This document shows positions 1 to 11,352 of a DNA stretch of 64,000 nt, piece after piece (positions within the stretch are counted from its first letter, which is position 1; each line of letters opens with the position of its first letter). The DNA is from Casuarina equisetifolia. Taxonomy: Eukaryota; Streptophyta; Magnoliopsida; Fagales; Casuarinaceae. The position numbers and the translations under genes are program-made. The DNA lies in NCBI GenBank assembly GCA_028551475.1, contig CM052361.1, positions 4,223,501-4,287,500 of the forward strand, written 5' to 3'. A model generated the notes under the pieces. That model made no database searches and was not told where the DNA came from. It saw only the letters and a list, made by a program, of their open reading frames with translations.

Positions 1-911
1 CTCTGATCGGATATTGTAACGATGGCGACGAGATGATCCTCGTTTATGATTATATGTCTCATGGTACACTCCGTGATCATCTCTACAACACTAGTAATCC
101 TCCTCTTTCGTGGAAGCGGCGGCTTGAAATCTGCATCGGTGCGGCATCTGGGTTGAACTACCTTCATTCGGGCGCGAGGAGCACAATCATTCATCGCGAT
201 GTGAAGACAACAAACATCTTGTTGGATGAGAAATGGGAGGCCAAGGTCTCGGACTTTGGATTGTCAAAATTGGGACCCACTAGCATGTCCAAGGCGCACG
301 TAAGCACAGTGGTGAAAGGCAGTGTCGGATATTTGGACCCGGAGTATTATCGTCGACAACAGCTGACCCAAAAGTCCGACGTGTACTCGTTCGGTGTAGT
401 TTTGTGCGAAGTACTGTGTGCAAAGCCACCGATCATCCGCACGGCGGAGAAGAACCAAGTGAGCCTGGCAGAGTGGGTCCGGCAGAGCCATGGCAGCGGA
501 AAGACCGACCAGATTGTTGACCCAACTTTAAAAGGAGAAATTGCGCCCGAGTGCTTGAAGAAATTTTGTGAGATCGCGGTGAGCTGTTTGCTTGACGACG
601 GAATGGAACGGCCATCGATGAATGATGTGGTGTGGGGCCTTGAGTTTGCATTGCAGCTGCAGGAGAGTGTCCACAAAGAAGTCGGGTTTGATGGGGTTGA
701 GATTGAGACAAAGCATGATGAGAAAACTCTCCCATCCAAATCCAAGGGTGATGATGGTAATAATATGTTTAGTAGCAACGCTGGACAAGTGTCAGGTACA
801 AATAGCAACAGCAGCGGAGTTCAAAGTTCGCGCGATAGCAGTCGGGATTCGAGCAGACTGATGTCCTCTGGAGCTGTGTTCTCTGAGATAATGAATCCTG
901 AAGGTCGGTAA
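1..911 (+). CDS. R1: FERONIA-like CrRLK1L receptor kinase, 3' end only
   Basis: This is the C-terminal part of a malectin-like receptor kinase whose 5' end lies before the window; reading starts at base 3. The visible protein begins at the end of the kinase N-lobe. It has the catalytic loop HRDVKTTN (near base 190), the DFG motif (near 252) and the activation-segment motif GYLDPEYY (near 331), so the visible catalytic residues are intact. A Ser/Gly-rich tail follows and ends in [12 protein letters not shown], very close to the known FERONIA C-terminus (AVFSQIMNPKGR). That tail places it in the FERONIA branch, whose members sense RALF peptides at the plasma membrane. No lesion is visible here, which makes R1 the best candidate for a working receptor, although the ectodomain and N-lobe cannot be judged. 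Its 3' end faces the first RALF gene 2.8 kb away. Confidence 0.92.
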   Translation, partial: LIGYCNDGDEMILVYDYMSHGTLRDHLYNTSNPPLSWKRRLEICIGAASGLNYLHSGARSTIIHRDVKTTNILLDEKWEAKVSDFGLSKLGPTSMSKAHVSTVVKGSVGYLDPEYYRRQQLTQKSDVYSFGVVLCEVLCAKPPIIRTAEKNQVSLAEWVRQSHGSGKTDQIVDPTLKGEIAPECLKKFCEIAVSCLLDDGMERPSMNDVVWGLEFALQLQESVHKEVGFDGVEIETKHDEKTLPSKSKGDDGNNMFSSNAGQVSGTNSNSSGVQSSRDSSRDSSRLMSSGAVFSEIMNPEGR

Positions 912-3688
912 GAGCGGATTATAATTGAATTTTAGAATTTTTTATTTATGGGAAGTCCAGTTGTGGGGTGGGACTACGTTAGGAAGCGAGATGATAATGT
1001 CAATATTAGTGTAGAGTACTGAGGAGAAGAAGTGAACAGAGGAAGAAGGGAAGAATGACCTAGTGAACCATGCTGCATCGAGCTCTCTCCAGTAAGCAAT
1101 TATGAAAAATGCACTGCATCTATCACTTGTGTCAATACAATAAATAATTTCTTTTGTAGCGATCTTTTTTAACCTCAATTTTCAGTTCGTTTCATTTAAA
1201 ATCGTCGCGCTGCAAATCTAGAAGCAAGTCAATTGTATTTCACAAGTGACGTAAGATAAGTCAGATGATAGTAGCATTCTCTCATGTTCTTATGAATCTT
1301 TTAGTGACAGCATGATACTGAGAATTTGATGTCCTGTAGTTACAAGGAAGGAACCTTAAGTGTACAGCATCATTCTCTTCTGTATTCCGTGTTCTTCTCT
1401 CACAAAACCACGTTTACAGATAAGATCCGCACAACTACACTATTCCAACCAACAATTGGACATTTCATGGTGTTGGCAATCTATAAATTATGCTATGGAA
1501 AGTAAGTAAAGAGAACCAGAAATGAGCTCGTGACCATGTTCAATTGTGCTTCATGTGTAAAAACAATTATAACAGATGGAGGGAAGTCACTGCTCCAGGG
1601 GTATATTAATTAGCTAACTCCAGTTCAAAGCTATAGCCTTTCCTTTTTGGTGGCTTAATGCGTGGTTTTAGTTGATAGGCATATCCATGCTTTTTCTATG
1701 ATTTTTTTGGACTCGCAGAACAGGTCTATGGCTTGATTGCTTGTGAAATTTAGATTTCAGGACTTGAACAACATTGCAATTGATCATTAAGAGTTTGCTA
1801 GAACTTACTCTGGAAATCTAGGCAATGAGGACCCTGAAGTACGTGTACATCTTGCAACTATAGCATTTATAAAGAAATGAACTATTGTCTCCATCTGTCA
1901 GTGAGTAGAAGTTGATTTCATACCCTTCATCGTGTGGCAGCATCTCAAGTTCATGGAAGACCCAAATTGAGGTGCTGTTTCTTTATTTAAATCTGTTCCA
2001 GTTTTGTGTAATTAACACTCATGAAGAATGGAATTTGTTAGGTGCTAAACATAAAACACTCTGATTTCTCTTTGATCATTGCGAAAAGAAGAAATAGAAT
2101 AAACTTATCATTTTTACTTGATTATGAGTTTTAAATCTAGAAATGATTGATAATTTAACATAACAAGCACTACAGACTAGTCTTGGTACATCGATATTTG
2201 GATTGTAAGATTTGACTAGTATTTGAGAATCTTAGTCAAAGTTCAGTGTCTGGTTGCATGTATGAATGCTTCTTCAAATGCAATACCATAATTGAGCCGT
2301 TCAAATATTTAGATTGTTGGTGTTCACAGTTTCTTATGATGAGATTTAAAATCCTTCTTGGCAATTCGCTGAACGGTAGTTGTCCAAACAATTTGTTCTA
2401 GTTTTGAATAATAATTTTCAAGTGAGTTTCTACTATCCTTTGCTAGTCATATTCTCAGCCTATAACTCCTAAGGCACGTAGAAATTAGGATAAAAAATGA
2501 TGAAGCAATTGTTTTCTTAGTAAATTTGAAAAAGAAAATAAGCCTAGTCCGAAATTCAGGGCCACCAAGTGCATAGTGGAGACAATGGATTGGGGAAAAA
2601 TTGTGCTTCAACTAGTTGGGGGACTACGGTAGTCTTACCATTAGGCAATCAAACAAGTTTATGGTTTGAAATTCATGAAGCTTGATGCTTTAAGTAATTA
2701 ATCTAAGCAGTAATATGATCACTAATGTCAAAATCAATGATCAAACAGAAATTGATAGGTTTATAGGTTTGGGATGTCCACGAGGGAGAAGATTTGGGGC
2801 GTTTTGAATTAGCATTCTGGGTGTGAGGGAAATTGATGATTTTGGAAACTAGGGTTCTAAAGAAGGGAATTAGGACACGTAAGGATTAGAATTTCAATGA
2901 AGAGGAAATTGGAAAATTTTGGAACTATGGTTTCAGGTCTAGGAATTTTGAGATTGAGAATCTAAAAACTAAGGTTTCGATTGGAGGTTTTGGTGTGAAA
3001 AGGCATGAAAAATTAAGTTAATTTCTGAGTTGGTTTTGCAATTCTATCAACATCCATAGAGTTTCATGAGAGTGAATTTGTAGTGAGCAATTTTGCTGAC
3101 GAACGGAGAATTGCTTTTTATCAGTTTGGGAAGCCGAACACCTAAAACCTCTGGATTGTTCTGACACTATGTAAGATTGCAAACGAGTTTGTAAAAATGC
3201 CCCAAGAAATGAAAAGAAAATGTCCAATTGTGGAAGCAAATATAGCCTCAAGAAAATGTGAGAATATAGAGCCACAAATCTTCCAACTGAGTTGCAAATA
3301 TATAATATAGCCATGTAAAATATACACTCATAACGTTATTTATCAGTAAATCATCATTTTCCCAAGAAAATCTGAGATTTGGGCTTCAGTTCAAGCCCAA
3401 GTTAGGCACAAAATGATCTTCACAAAGTGCATCATTGATAGCATAAATTAGAATGCAACTCCCAGTAGATACAACTTTCCTGGATTCTAATTTTATAATC
3501 AGCGCCCGGGTTTATTTCATTATAAGCAAAGGCGTTCACAGCCACCAGTAAACATACATTTACAGAAATGATTAAATACGAACACCAAGGACAGAAATCA
3601 AAGTAGAAATAGAAGAAAAAATAAACGCATTCTCCGGACGTTATTCAAGCAGAGTTGGACATAAATCTGTCATAGAAGCTTCAAATAT
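912..3688. other. Intergenic, no gene seen
   Basis: The first 250 bases are probably the 3' untranslated region of R1, with AATAAA-like signals near 1136-1145. The rest is A+T-rich with only short chance reading frames. I see no convincing gene, RNA gene or recognisable transposon. Confidence 0.5.
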
Positions 3689-4015
3689 CTATCTTGGGCA
3701 ACCACGGTTTTTTGAATATGCATCACAGTGTTCTCCTGGGGGAACACTGTGTAGTTTGTCAAGGCAATCCTTGTATCCTCTGCCCTGCGGACAAGGAACC
3801 GCTGGTCCATTTTGCCCAGTCTTCCCTGTGACATGACCGAAGTCCCTTAGTTTCCTTCCTACTTCCGAATCAAACATCCACTCTGCCTCGTCCAGGAGAC
3901 CGTGGTAAGGGGAGGTGGCGTTTGAAGTAGTCGCTTGGCAAGGAGTGGTGTGCAGCAAAATCATCAGCATCGCGAGGAGTGGCAGAAAGGGACTCGTTGC
4001 TGCTTTTCCCACCAT
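3689..4015 (-). CDS. RALF-like secreted peptide precursor 1 (divergent)
   Basis: This encodes a 108-residue small secreted cysteine-rich peptide precursor. The start is the Met at 4015, which opens directly into a signal peptide (about residues 1-28, ending CQA); an in-frame Met at 4081 would put a polar stretch before it. An acidic pro-region follows (DEAEWMFDSEVGRKL), which matches RALF precursors just before the S1P cleavage site; the usual RRxL is here GRKL. The mature part has four cysteines, in the segments CPQGRGYKDC and GEHCDAYSKNRGC, and ends CPR. It lacks the classic YISY motif and the final SxITRC segment of canonical RALFs, so it is a divergent member. RALFs bind CrRLK1L ectodomains with LLG co-receptors in the cell wall, and such receptors lie on both sides of this gene. 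A TATA-like CTTTAAATT sits on the minus strand near 4095-4104. Exact subfamily is uncertain. Confidence 0.75.
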   Translation of the reverse strand: MVGKAATSPFLPLLAMLMILLHTTPCQATTSNATSPYHGLLDEAEWMFDSEVGRKLRDFGHVTGKTGQNGPAVPCPQGRGYKDCLDKLHSVPPGEHCDAYSKNRGCPR

Positions 4016-4639
4016 CTCAGCTCGTCTGAGAGTTGTAGCGGAACTGGTTGTGGGCGAAGATTGGTAATGAATGAGTGGCACCCGATGGATTGCGAATTTA
4101 AAGACCTCTGGGGAACTAAATTTTCAATTTGTTTGACATGATTATTCAAATATTTTAGCAAATGGCAAGAAAGCCACTCCGCGACATAGCGCGGGACAGC
4201 CTGACAGCCTATTGTGATGCGGATGGTTTCCTGCCTTCTATAATTTAGTACGAGGATGATTAACTGCAGCTTCCTTTAAAGTCGTCAGTGATAGCACCTT
4301 TCCACTTCCTTAATTGGTTACTCGGCATTCAAAATATTTAGAGTGCAACGACTTTAACGTCCAAAACGGCGGGGACCCTTCGTCCGCGCGGGATCCATGC
4401 GGACAATAAGCCCAAAATTTCAGCGCTAAGAAGCTTTAGATCCTGACGAATGCTAAACGTCGAATACAGAGTCGACCCTGCTGACATGATATTGAATTAT
4501 TTTGGATATTTGCCAAGCCGGACATGGGAGACCCGTGACTTTGCCTCGCCCCCAACCTTGCTTTAGTTAAAAGCTTTCTTCCTGCACCAAGTAAGAACAG
4601 AGAAGGGAAGATTGGAGCAGACGGCACAAAGACAGATCA
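4016..4639. other. Upstream region of RALF-like gene 1
   Basis: This is the promoter side of the minus-strand peptide gene. Apart from the TATA-like sequence about 85 bases before the start codon I recognise no element. It is less A+T-rich than its surroundings. Confidence 0.4.
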
Positions 4640-5900
4640 TTGCGAAGGCCGTGTCTATATAACATGACGTGCAGCTGTACAGCCTCCGATTCTGCTAGTG
4701 AATTTGGTTTTGTTCCTCGTGAACGTTGTACTAGTAATGGAGTCAGGCTGCTTATGTCTTGAGTGATTGAGTGCTGCACCTTTCTGCCAATACCACACCC
4801 GTGAGTTTCTTGATCGATAATCTAACAGACCCCCCTCACATGGTTTTGTCCCTTTTCTTGTTTTCTATTCTCTGCTACTGCCGCTCCCGGGTGATAATTG
4901 TTAAACTTTTTTGTTAAAAGATTTGAAGATATAATAAATGTTGAGTCTCAGGTGCATTGGGCTTCTTTCGTTCACATGTTATTGATTTGGGCCTTGTAAA
5001 AGCCCATACCCTTTTGTAGGTAACACTCATTCGTGTGTGGTTATGTAGCCCTCTTTTGTAGTTATGCGTGTTTGGTGGGAAATCACTGTGTAAAGAATTC
5101 AAGAAAATGTTCCCTAAAAGCCTCTTGTTCTCTGTTTCTCTCCAATCTTTTTCGCTTTGTCGTGAGGCAGAACCTTACACTGAAAGAACCATTTAAATCT
5201 TAAACGAATAAGAATGACTTGGTGGAAGTGAAATTCAATTGGAAATAAACTAGAGGATAAAAAAAAAATACAACAATCACTATTAAAAGGGATTGTATAA
5301 CAAATCGTTGTTTGACTTGAATAGGGGAAGAATCTTGTCCCAATTGAACTTTATGCAACAAAAAGAACATCCTGAATAAGAGTATAAAGGACTTGAAAGA
5401 AAATAATAAAATTTAAGAGTTGATTTGATACAAGAGAAAGGTTTTTGAAAACCGTAATGATCACAAGATGCCTCCCATATTTCTTTCATGTACAATAAGA
5501 TATTAATGAGGAAAAAAAAATATAATAAGTAGCCCACTTTTTATTGTTATAAGATTTATTTTTCTTTTAAAATTAACTTGTAAGAAAAGAAAATACATTT
5601 ACATACAAAAAAAATAATGTAATTTAGAAAAATATGTCTTTTAGGAATACAATGCACAAGTGTTTAAATATTTTACATGAATATGTGCTTTAATATTATG
5701 TTAGAAAGTTACCTTTTTCCCTAAAACTAACATAGAATAAAAAAGAATGCTTTCATGTATAATTAACATAATAACTTAGAATATAAATGACTATGACCAA
5801 AAGCTTTATGGAGAGGTTGGGATACGGTTGAGAAGTTAAAGTACTCTAGAGGCATCACTTGTCTTTGTAGAGGATAATCTCGTGCTTCCATTTCTAAATG
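4640..5900. repeat. Paralogous block A (partner at 56390-57560)
   Basis: This non-coding stretch aligns by eye, with many substitutions and small indels, to 56390-57560 in the same order and orientation. Shared landmarks are GCAGTAATGGAGTC-like sequence near 4736 and 56483, CCGTGAGTTTCTTGAT-like sequence near 4800 and 56557, and AGAGTATAAAGGACTTGAAAG near 5379 and 57087. Here the block lies directly upstream of RALF-like gene 1. It is evidence of an old segmental duplication. Confidence 0.75.
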
Positions 5901-5959
5901 AGATGAACATTTGCAGCAAACAAGATACTGGGAAGCAATAAAGAGTTAAAGAGTCCTCG

Positions 5960-7690
5960 CCGCGCCCGCCGCGCCCACCCCCCCCCCCCCCACCCAACCA
6001 AAACACCCACCAAAAAAAAAAAAAGGGAAACTGGCATAAGGCATGAAGAGATAGAAGTCCGTCGCAGGAGACCAGATTCTCTTGTATTAAGAGATACGAA
6101 TGTCATAGGAAAGAAAGTTGAAAAGTAGAATGAGGGATTCTGATCATTTAAGCAAGCCATGAAACGAAGTCCTTTAACATAGAAGAAATTTCAAATACCT
6201 AGAGAAAAAAGAGACCAATATCCCTACCCTTAGTAGGTAAAGACCTACCCAAGTTGAGCAAATGGAATGGTCGTTGTTCGAGTACATATTCTAAATATGC
6301 TTAAAATGCCCGCCACGTCACAAGCCTCCATTTTTCTCATGAAGCAAAGAATGACCAAAGCACCTTACCATCCCTTTCCCACCCATTCACTCCCTTCCAT
6401 AGAAAGGCCTTAAGAACTTGCTTGATATACTGTCAATCCCTCTAGGAAAAATGAGATGGAGTGACCAAGAAAGCGGGATGGAAAAACCAAATGTTTTTAA
6501 CCAACTAAACTCTTTTAGCATAAGAGATGCAACTGAATGTCAAACTCCTTATGCCTCGAGGTAGTCCTGTCAACGAGAAGAGAGAATCCATCTTTCTCAA
6601 CTTGGAAGAGATGAGGGAATCCCAAGATATCTAATAGGAATAGACCTAGACTAAATCTCCCATTTGAGGGGCTTTCTATTGTTTTGGTAAACTTCAAAAG
6701 TATGTAAATTAATTTTGCTAGAATTTTTTGAAAACCTAAAAGATCTTTTAACTTTAGTTAGTATGTTCCTAATAAACTCAATAGAAGTATGATCACATTT
6801 ACCAAGCACAAGAAGATTTCCTACAAAACAAAAGTGAGAAGTATTCTCTTTTTGATATCTTCAATGAAAAATAAAAGTTCCCTTTAAAGATAGAAGTCTA
6901 AGATACTTGAAAAAGTTTGCATAATAAGGACAAAGCATAAGGTGACCTTGGGTCCCCTTTGCAAAGACCTCGTTTTCTCCAAAAACACTCATCATGCTCA
7001 CCATTAGAGTTAGCAGAAAGCCGGAGGCTAGGAATTTCTTTGAAGTGCAAGAGACTTTGTTAGTGGGACATCAATAGCCTTCAGAACAACCTTAATAAAC
7101 CCCCATATAATATACATTGAACCTACTTTAGGGAAATGTAAGGATGTGTTAGTTAATGATTAACTTCGGATTTTTAACTGCCAATCTTAATCATAACCTT
7201 AACTATGCACTTATATATAGTATAACCGTGAGAGATACTAGTGGTATTGACATCCTTAAGAAGAAGCCCTTAAATAAAAATGAATTTTACAGCCTTGCAT
7301 CAAATCATTAACAATGGCCATGCTTTGTTGAGAATAAAAAGCTTTAGAGTTGTCTTAGCTTGGAATCTTATTGGAAATATGGATTCTTATTGGAATCTTA
7401 TTCCTTACAGATCTAAACCTTCTATAGAGATGTCAAAAGAACGATCCTTATTTAGCATGTTAGAACCGTTTTAGGCCTTTCAACTGCCAGGCATGGGAGA
7501 ACCTGAAGCCACAGTCCACAAGACCTCCTCAACCAAGGGGAGGAGATAAGATGATCCGCCACAAAATAAAAGAACTTAAAAGGCTTTTTGTCCCAAGAGA
7601 GTGCATCAAGCTTCATGATCATAGGCGGATGGTCATAGATGCGCGCAAAAACAAAGCCCTCAAAGCAAGAGAACAAAAACCCTCAACTAG
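5960..7690 (-). mobile_element. L1-type LINE ORF2 remnant, strongly decayed
   Basis: The minus strand carries successive pieces of a plant L1-type ORF2. Near 7676-7570 is the end of the endonuclease (KPFKFFYFVADH). Around 7000-6780 there is reverse-transcriptase core similarity, with the FADD catalytic motif degraded to FVGN. At 6697-6515 is the LGxP...LVDR block that follows the RT. Near 6400-6240 is FLWKG. Frames change repeatedly and stops are frequent, so it is an old inactive copy. A C-rich run at about 5978-5990 lies at its far end. Related ORF2-end fragments recur at 27060-27420, 54690-54810 and 57560-57830, so this LINE fragment spread with the receptor blocks or inserted repeatedly. 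Confidence 0.7.
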
Positions 7691-8072
7691 GATTCACTGT
7701 GGACCTATTCAGCTTCTTAAGAGAGGGTCAAAAGACTCTCATTTGTGCGGCCTACCTTACAGCCAGAAGTGGTCATGGAGATGCAATGGCCATGTGCCAA
7801 AACACAGCCATCACCTGAAGATGAAACTGGGTTCAAGGGAGCATCCCACCCAACTGAGGTTAGCAATGAGACAACTACTGAATATGGCTTGAATTTATGA
7901 AGTTGTTTTTTATGTTAGTTTGTTAATCTGGGTTAAAGGCTAATAATATGACTTAATCCAACCCGTAAGTAACCATACGGAGAGATAGGTTTATTCATTT
8001 GAGTTATATTTGATATATTACTGTAAACTCAATTTGCTTATATTGAAAAATGATATTTCAATTAGTCCTATG

Positions 8073-9047
8073 AAATTCTTATGGGCAGGTAATATAAATA
8101 TGCATCGTCCTCACAAAGTAGCTTGGCAAACTGTTTGTTCACCGAAGAAGGAAGGGGGATTAGGTTTACTGAACCTCAAAATTTGGAATAAAGTCATTTT
8201 AGGACGTATGCTTTGAAATCTCATTAATCTCCCAGAAGGCTCATTATGGAGTAAATGGATTCACAATATAAAGTGTAAAAGAACCTCAATAATGCAGTTG
8301 GACATAAAAGGTACCATGGCTTGGAGTTGGCGAGGTCTCCTCAAGTTAAGGCCCACACTTACCTTTATTCTCTCGAGTCTTACATATTGTTGCCAAAAGA
8401 TTTATAATGATCTTCGGCAAGTTGGAGAAACAATGGATTGATATAATTTAATTTGGACAGGTGGCATTAGCAAACATAATTTTATTGGATGGATTGTTTG
8501 TAGGGACAGACTTTCTACAACAACAGAAATTGTACGATGGCTTCCTTCAGTAAACATATATTGTGATTTTTGTCAATCTCATTTAGAAAATAGAAGTCAT
8601 CTCTTTTTTGAATGTGCATGGACAAGGATGATTTGGAAAAGTATTCTTGCTCATAATAGAATCCGACGTGACATTGGAGGATGGAATGAAGAACTACAAT
8701 GGATGATCAAAGCAATAAAAGGAAGGGATTTAGCTGTCAAACTTCTCAAGATATCTTTCTTAGCTTGTAGTTATTGTATATGGGCTGAACGAAATAGACA
8801 ACGTTTTCAGGGGAAAACAACAGATATCCCTATTCTCTTAGCGAAAATAAAAAAGATAGTACGAGGGAGAGCTTATTTGTTTAGAAATATAAAATCTTCT
8901 CAATGCAATGTTATTTTGGGTGAGATTTGGAGGCTTCCAACTTTCATCTTTTCATAGATATGGTGACTTTTGTGATACTGGGGTATGCCCTTGTGCTTTT
9001 GTACTTTAATATGTATTAATATAATTTACCTTTCTACCAAAAAAAAA
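8073..9047 (+). mobile_element. 5'-truncated L1-type LINE with perfect target-site duplication
   Basis: This plus-strand insertion contains the end of a LINE ORF2: KxAWQTVCSPKKEGGLGL near 8113-8165, then a zinc-binding segment (YCDFCQ...SHLFFEC) near 8560-8620, then the tail around 8628-8957. It ends in an A-run. A 22-base target-site duplication (TGATATTTCAATTAGTCCTATG) flanks it perfectly at 8051-8072 and 9048-9069. The lost 5' part is typical of aborted target-primed reverse transcription. At least two in-frame stops lie in the ORF (near 8214 and 8438), so it is dead as an element, but the perfect duplication suggests a fairly recent insertion. Confidence 0.9.
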
Positions 9048-9069
9048 TGATATTTCAATTAGTCCTATG

Positions 9070-10045
9070 GTTTTTCTACACCACTTTGGAGTTTTTCTAC
9101 ATAAGCTAACGAGTTTGTTACTTCTGTTTACTCGATTTAACTATTATACTATTGAACAAAATTGATACAGCCGTGAATATTTTATCTAAATTCAAAAAAA
9201 TAATAAACCCAGGGAGAGTGAGGGTAGTTTGCCTATGTGACTAGGAGGAGGAAGATCTCCAAACCCATCCCTCCCGACAAAATCAAAAGCCAGAATCTAT
9301 ACTACATACATAAAAACTTATCATTAAGAAACCAAGTGACATTAAAATTGGGTTCACATTCGATGCTTCGTTGGAAGGTCATTCGAGTAATAATGTCACA
9401 TTTGAGGTCATTTAAACATCAGAGTCGAAATTAAGTTCCAATCTCAGCGTTTGAAAAGCATTCCTTGAGCCTTTCTAACATGCAGAAAACTAGCTCTATG
9501 TCAGTTTTCGACGACCTTGATTTTCATATGATCTTCCCCTTTACATGAGACTACATCATTAATCGAACAACAAATTCTATACTTACCAGTACAAGAGGTA
9601 AGAAACATCATTTATTCATTAATCATATTTTTAAATTTTAACGTATGTTAAAGGATGTACAATTTTGTGTAAATTACGTCTATTATTCAGGTCTTTGGTT
9701 GTTAAAAGAAGGATTAAAGTTGAAGAAAAATAAAAATAAAAGATTGTTTCCCCTTTGTATGGTCCACGCAGATTACTAGTTCACAACATTACCATACAGG
9801 TACTAATCTCATATTACGGCATTGGTAACATTACAATATAAAAAGAGAGGTGACAAATAGCAAAAATCATGGGACTCGAAAGCAACAGACTCCTAACTTT
9901 GGAGAGATGATTTAGACGAACTGGAGGTACGCTGCATCCTGTTCACTTTCAGAGCAAACAAACGAAACTCAAAGTTGGTCGTCATAACGTTGCACCGCAC
10001 CGATTTTGAATTTCTTACTCGATATTCTCCAACATGTGTCATTGA
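9070..10045. other. Intergenic, no gene seen
   Basis: Low-complexity A+T-rich sequence lies between the LINE insertion and RALF-like gene 2. It includes the probable 3' untranslated region of the minus-strand peptide gene near 9900-10045. I see no coding signal. Confidence 0.4.
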
Positions 10046-10435
10046 TTAGACTGGGCAATCTCTATTAGGGGGTGAATTTTTTTTGTATTTGCAATGTTCG
10101 CCTATAGGGGTATTGTGCTCCCCCGTTGTGCAGCTTTGATACGGCTGACCTGGCCGCCCACACAGAGCTTGTCTGGATGCGATTTTGCTGCCATCAGTGA
10201 CGTACTCTGGATCTGCAGCGAGCATTCTGCTCATTCCGAAACCCGTCATGAACTCCAAATCCAGGTCGTCGCCCGCTGTAAGGCACTCGTCTATGCGCCC
10301 ACTACAATGGGAGGTGGTGCCGTTATTCTTCTGCAAAGTAGAGGTCATGGCTCCACAAGAATTTCTTGGAAGAGCTAAAGCCATCAGCAATGCCAGGAGT
10401 ACCAGTGAGATAGCGCTCTTTGCAGTAACTTGCAT
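10046..10435 (-). CDS. RALF-like secreted peptide precursor 2
   Basis: This encodes a 129-residue precursor. The Met at 10435 is chosen because it opens straight into a strong signal peptide (residues 1-29, hydrophobic core LVLLALLMALAL). An upstream in-frame Met at 10576 would add 47 polar residues. The pro-region has the RALF hallmark CxGxIxEC (here CSGRIDEC), an acidic stretch and SRML in place of the S1P site RRIL, followed by AADPEY, like the AAxKYISY start of mature RALFs. The mature peptide has cysteines in CGRPGQPYQSC, GEHC and NRDC and ends CPV. The YISY receptor-contact motif is degraded to YVTD, and the usual C-terminal SxITRC is absent. A TATA-like ATTATATAT lies on the minus strand at about 10551-10559. 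The gene is head-to-head with receptor R2, which suggests a ligand-receptor pair. Confidence 0.85.
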   Translation of the reverse strand: MQVTAKSAISLVLLALLMALALPRNSCGAMTSTLQKNNGTTSHCSGRIDECLTAGDDLDLEFMTGFGMSRMLAADPEYVTDGSKIASRQALCGRPGQPYQSCTTGEHNTPIGEHCKYKKNSPPNRDCPV

Positions 10436-11352
10436 GGTTTCTTTTTGTTCATGGAAATGATTGAGTCTAGTGGCGTATTTATGGTCGATGAAGAGCAGCG
10501 GTAGGGGATTTAGTGATGGCAGGATGTTATCGGCAGACCTTTTGTGTAAAATATATAATGGAGAATAGGATGCCAAAGATACTTCACTACATAGCGGCTC
10601 AATTCACTTAATTCCTGGAAATAATCATCCCAAATTATTGCAATTCTGGCACTAAGTCACTATCTTATGATGAACATACCACTAGCCGGCCCACGATGTT
10701 TTCCACTCCTGGCGCCCAGCTTTCTCATCCGCGATTAGTGCCCAACTCCCCACCCACCCTAGCGGGTGCTTCCACACTCTATCCCACTTAAGCTGCCAAA
10801 AGAAAGGAATCAGAGAAGAGGAGAAGGAGGAAAAGAAAGGATACCTACTCGTGCTGATTGCTGTGCTCTAGTCTCTGTGAATTCCTACATGAAATTATAA
10901 ACTTAAAAGAAATTTCAGTAAGGCAAGGTCACTGCTTACGCCTCAAAATGTGGTTTCTTACCTAGGATAGTGTATCGTCAAGTTAAATATTTCTACAAAA
11001 ACAAAATTTCCAATATCAATCTCTTTTTCTTTTTTTTTTTAAATTAGTATGCATTTTGTTAAAAACATAGTACGACAAACTACTAAAGTATCGTTTCTAG
11101 AAGCACATGTTGGCAAACTGAACTCAACATGTACACGGTGTGGTGAATATCCACTTTAAGAAAAAAATATTAATTATGACTGTAATTTAACTTGGCATGG
11201 CGGCTCCTTAGATTTCTAAGTCTCATCCTCTCATTCAACGTTTTTCTTGCCTAAGATGCACTAAATCCTTTTGCCAGAAAAAGAGGATGACAACTTAACG
11301 TAGGATTACAGGCTTCTCTTCTAAATTCTCTGTTCCTCTTTCTATCTGCGCT
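10436..11352. promoter_or_regulatory. Shared divergent promoter region of RALF-like 2 and receptor R2
   Basis: This 917-base spacer separates the start codons of a minus-strand peptide gene and a plus-strand receptor gene. The minus-strand TATA-like element is at about 10551-10559, roughly 115 bases before the peptide ATG. The receptor side has a pyrimidine-rich leader (CTTCTCTTCTAAATTCTCTG region, 11313-11345). Shared regulation is inferred from layout only. Confidence 0.5.

Noticed and set aside
264-808. Antisense frames within R1 and likewise within R2-R8
   Set aside because: They follow the codon structure of the receptor on the other strand and match no family.
4016-4081. Longer start for RALF-like 1 at 4081
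   Set aside because: It would place 22 polar residues before a clear signal peptide; the Met at 4015 fits a secreted precursor.
7551-7892. 113-codon plus-strand frame
   Set aside because: Its left part is antisense to the LINE ORF2 remnant, and it has no recognised domain.
10436-10576. Longer start for RALF-like 2 at 10576
   Set aside because: It would add 47 polar residues before the signal peptide and would overlap the TATA-like element.
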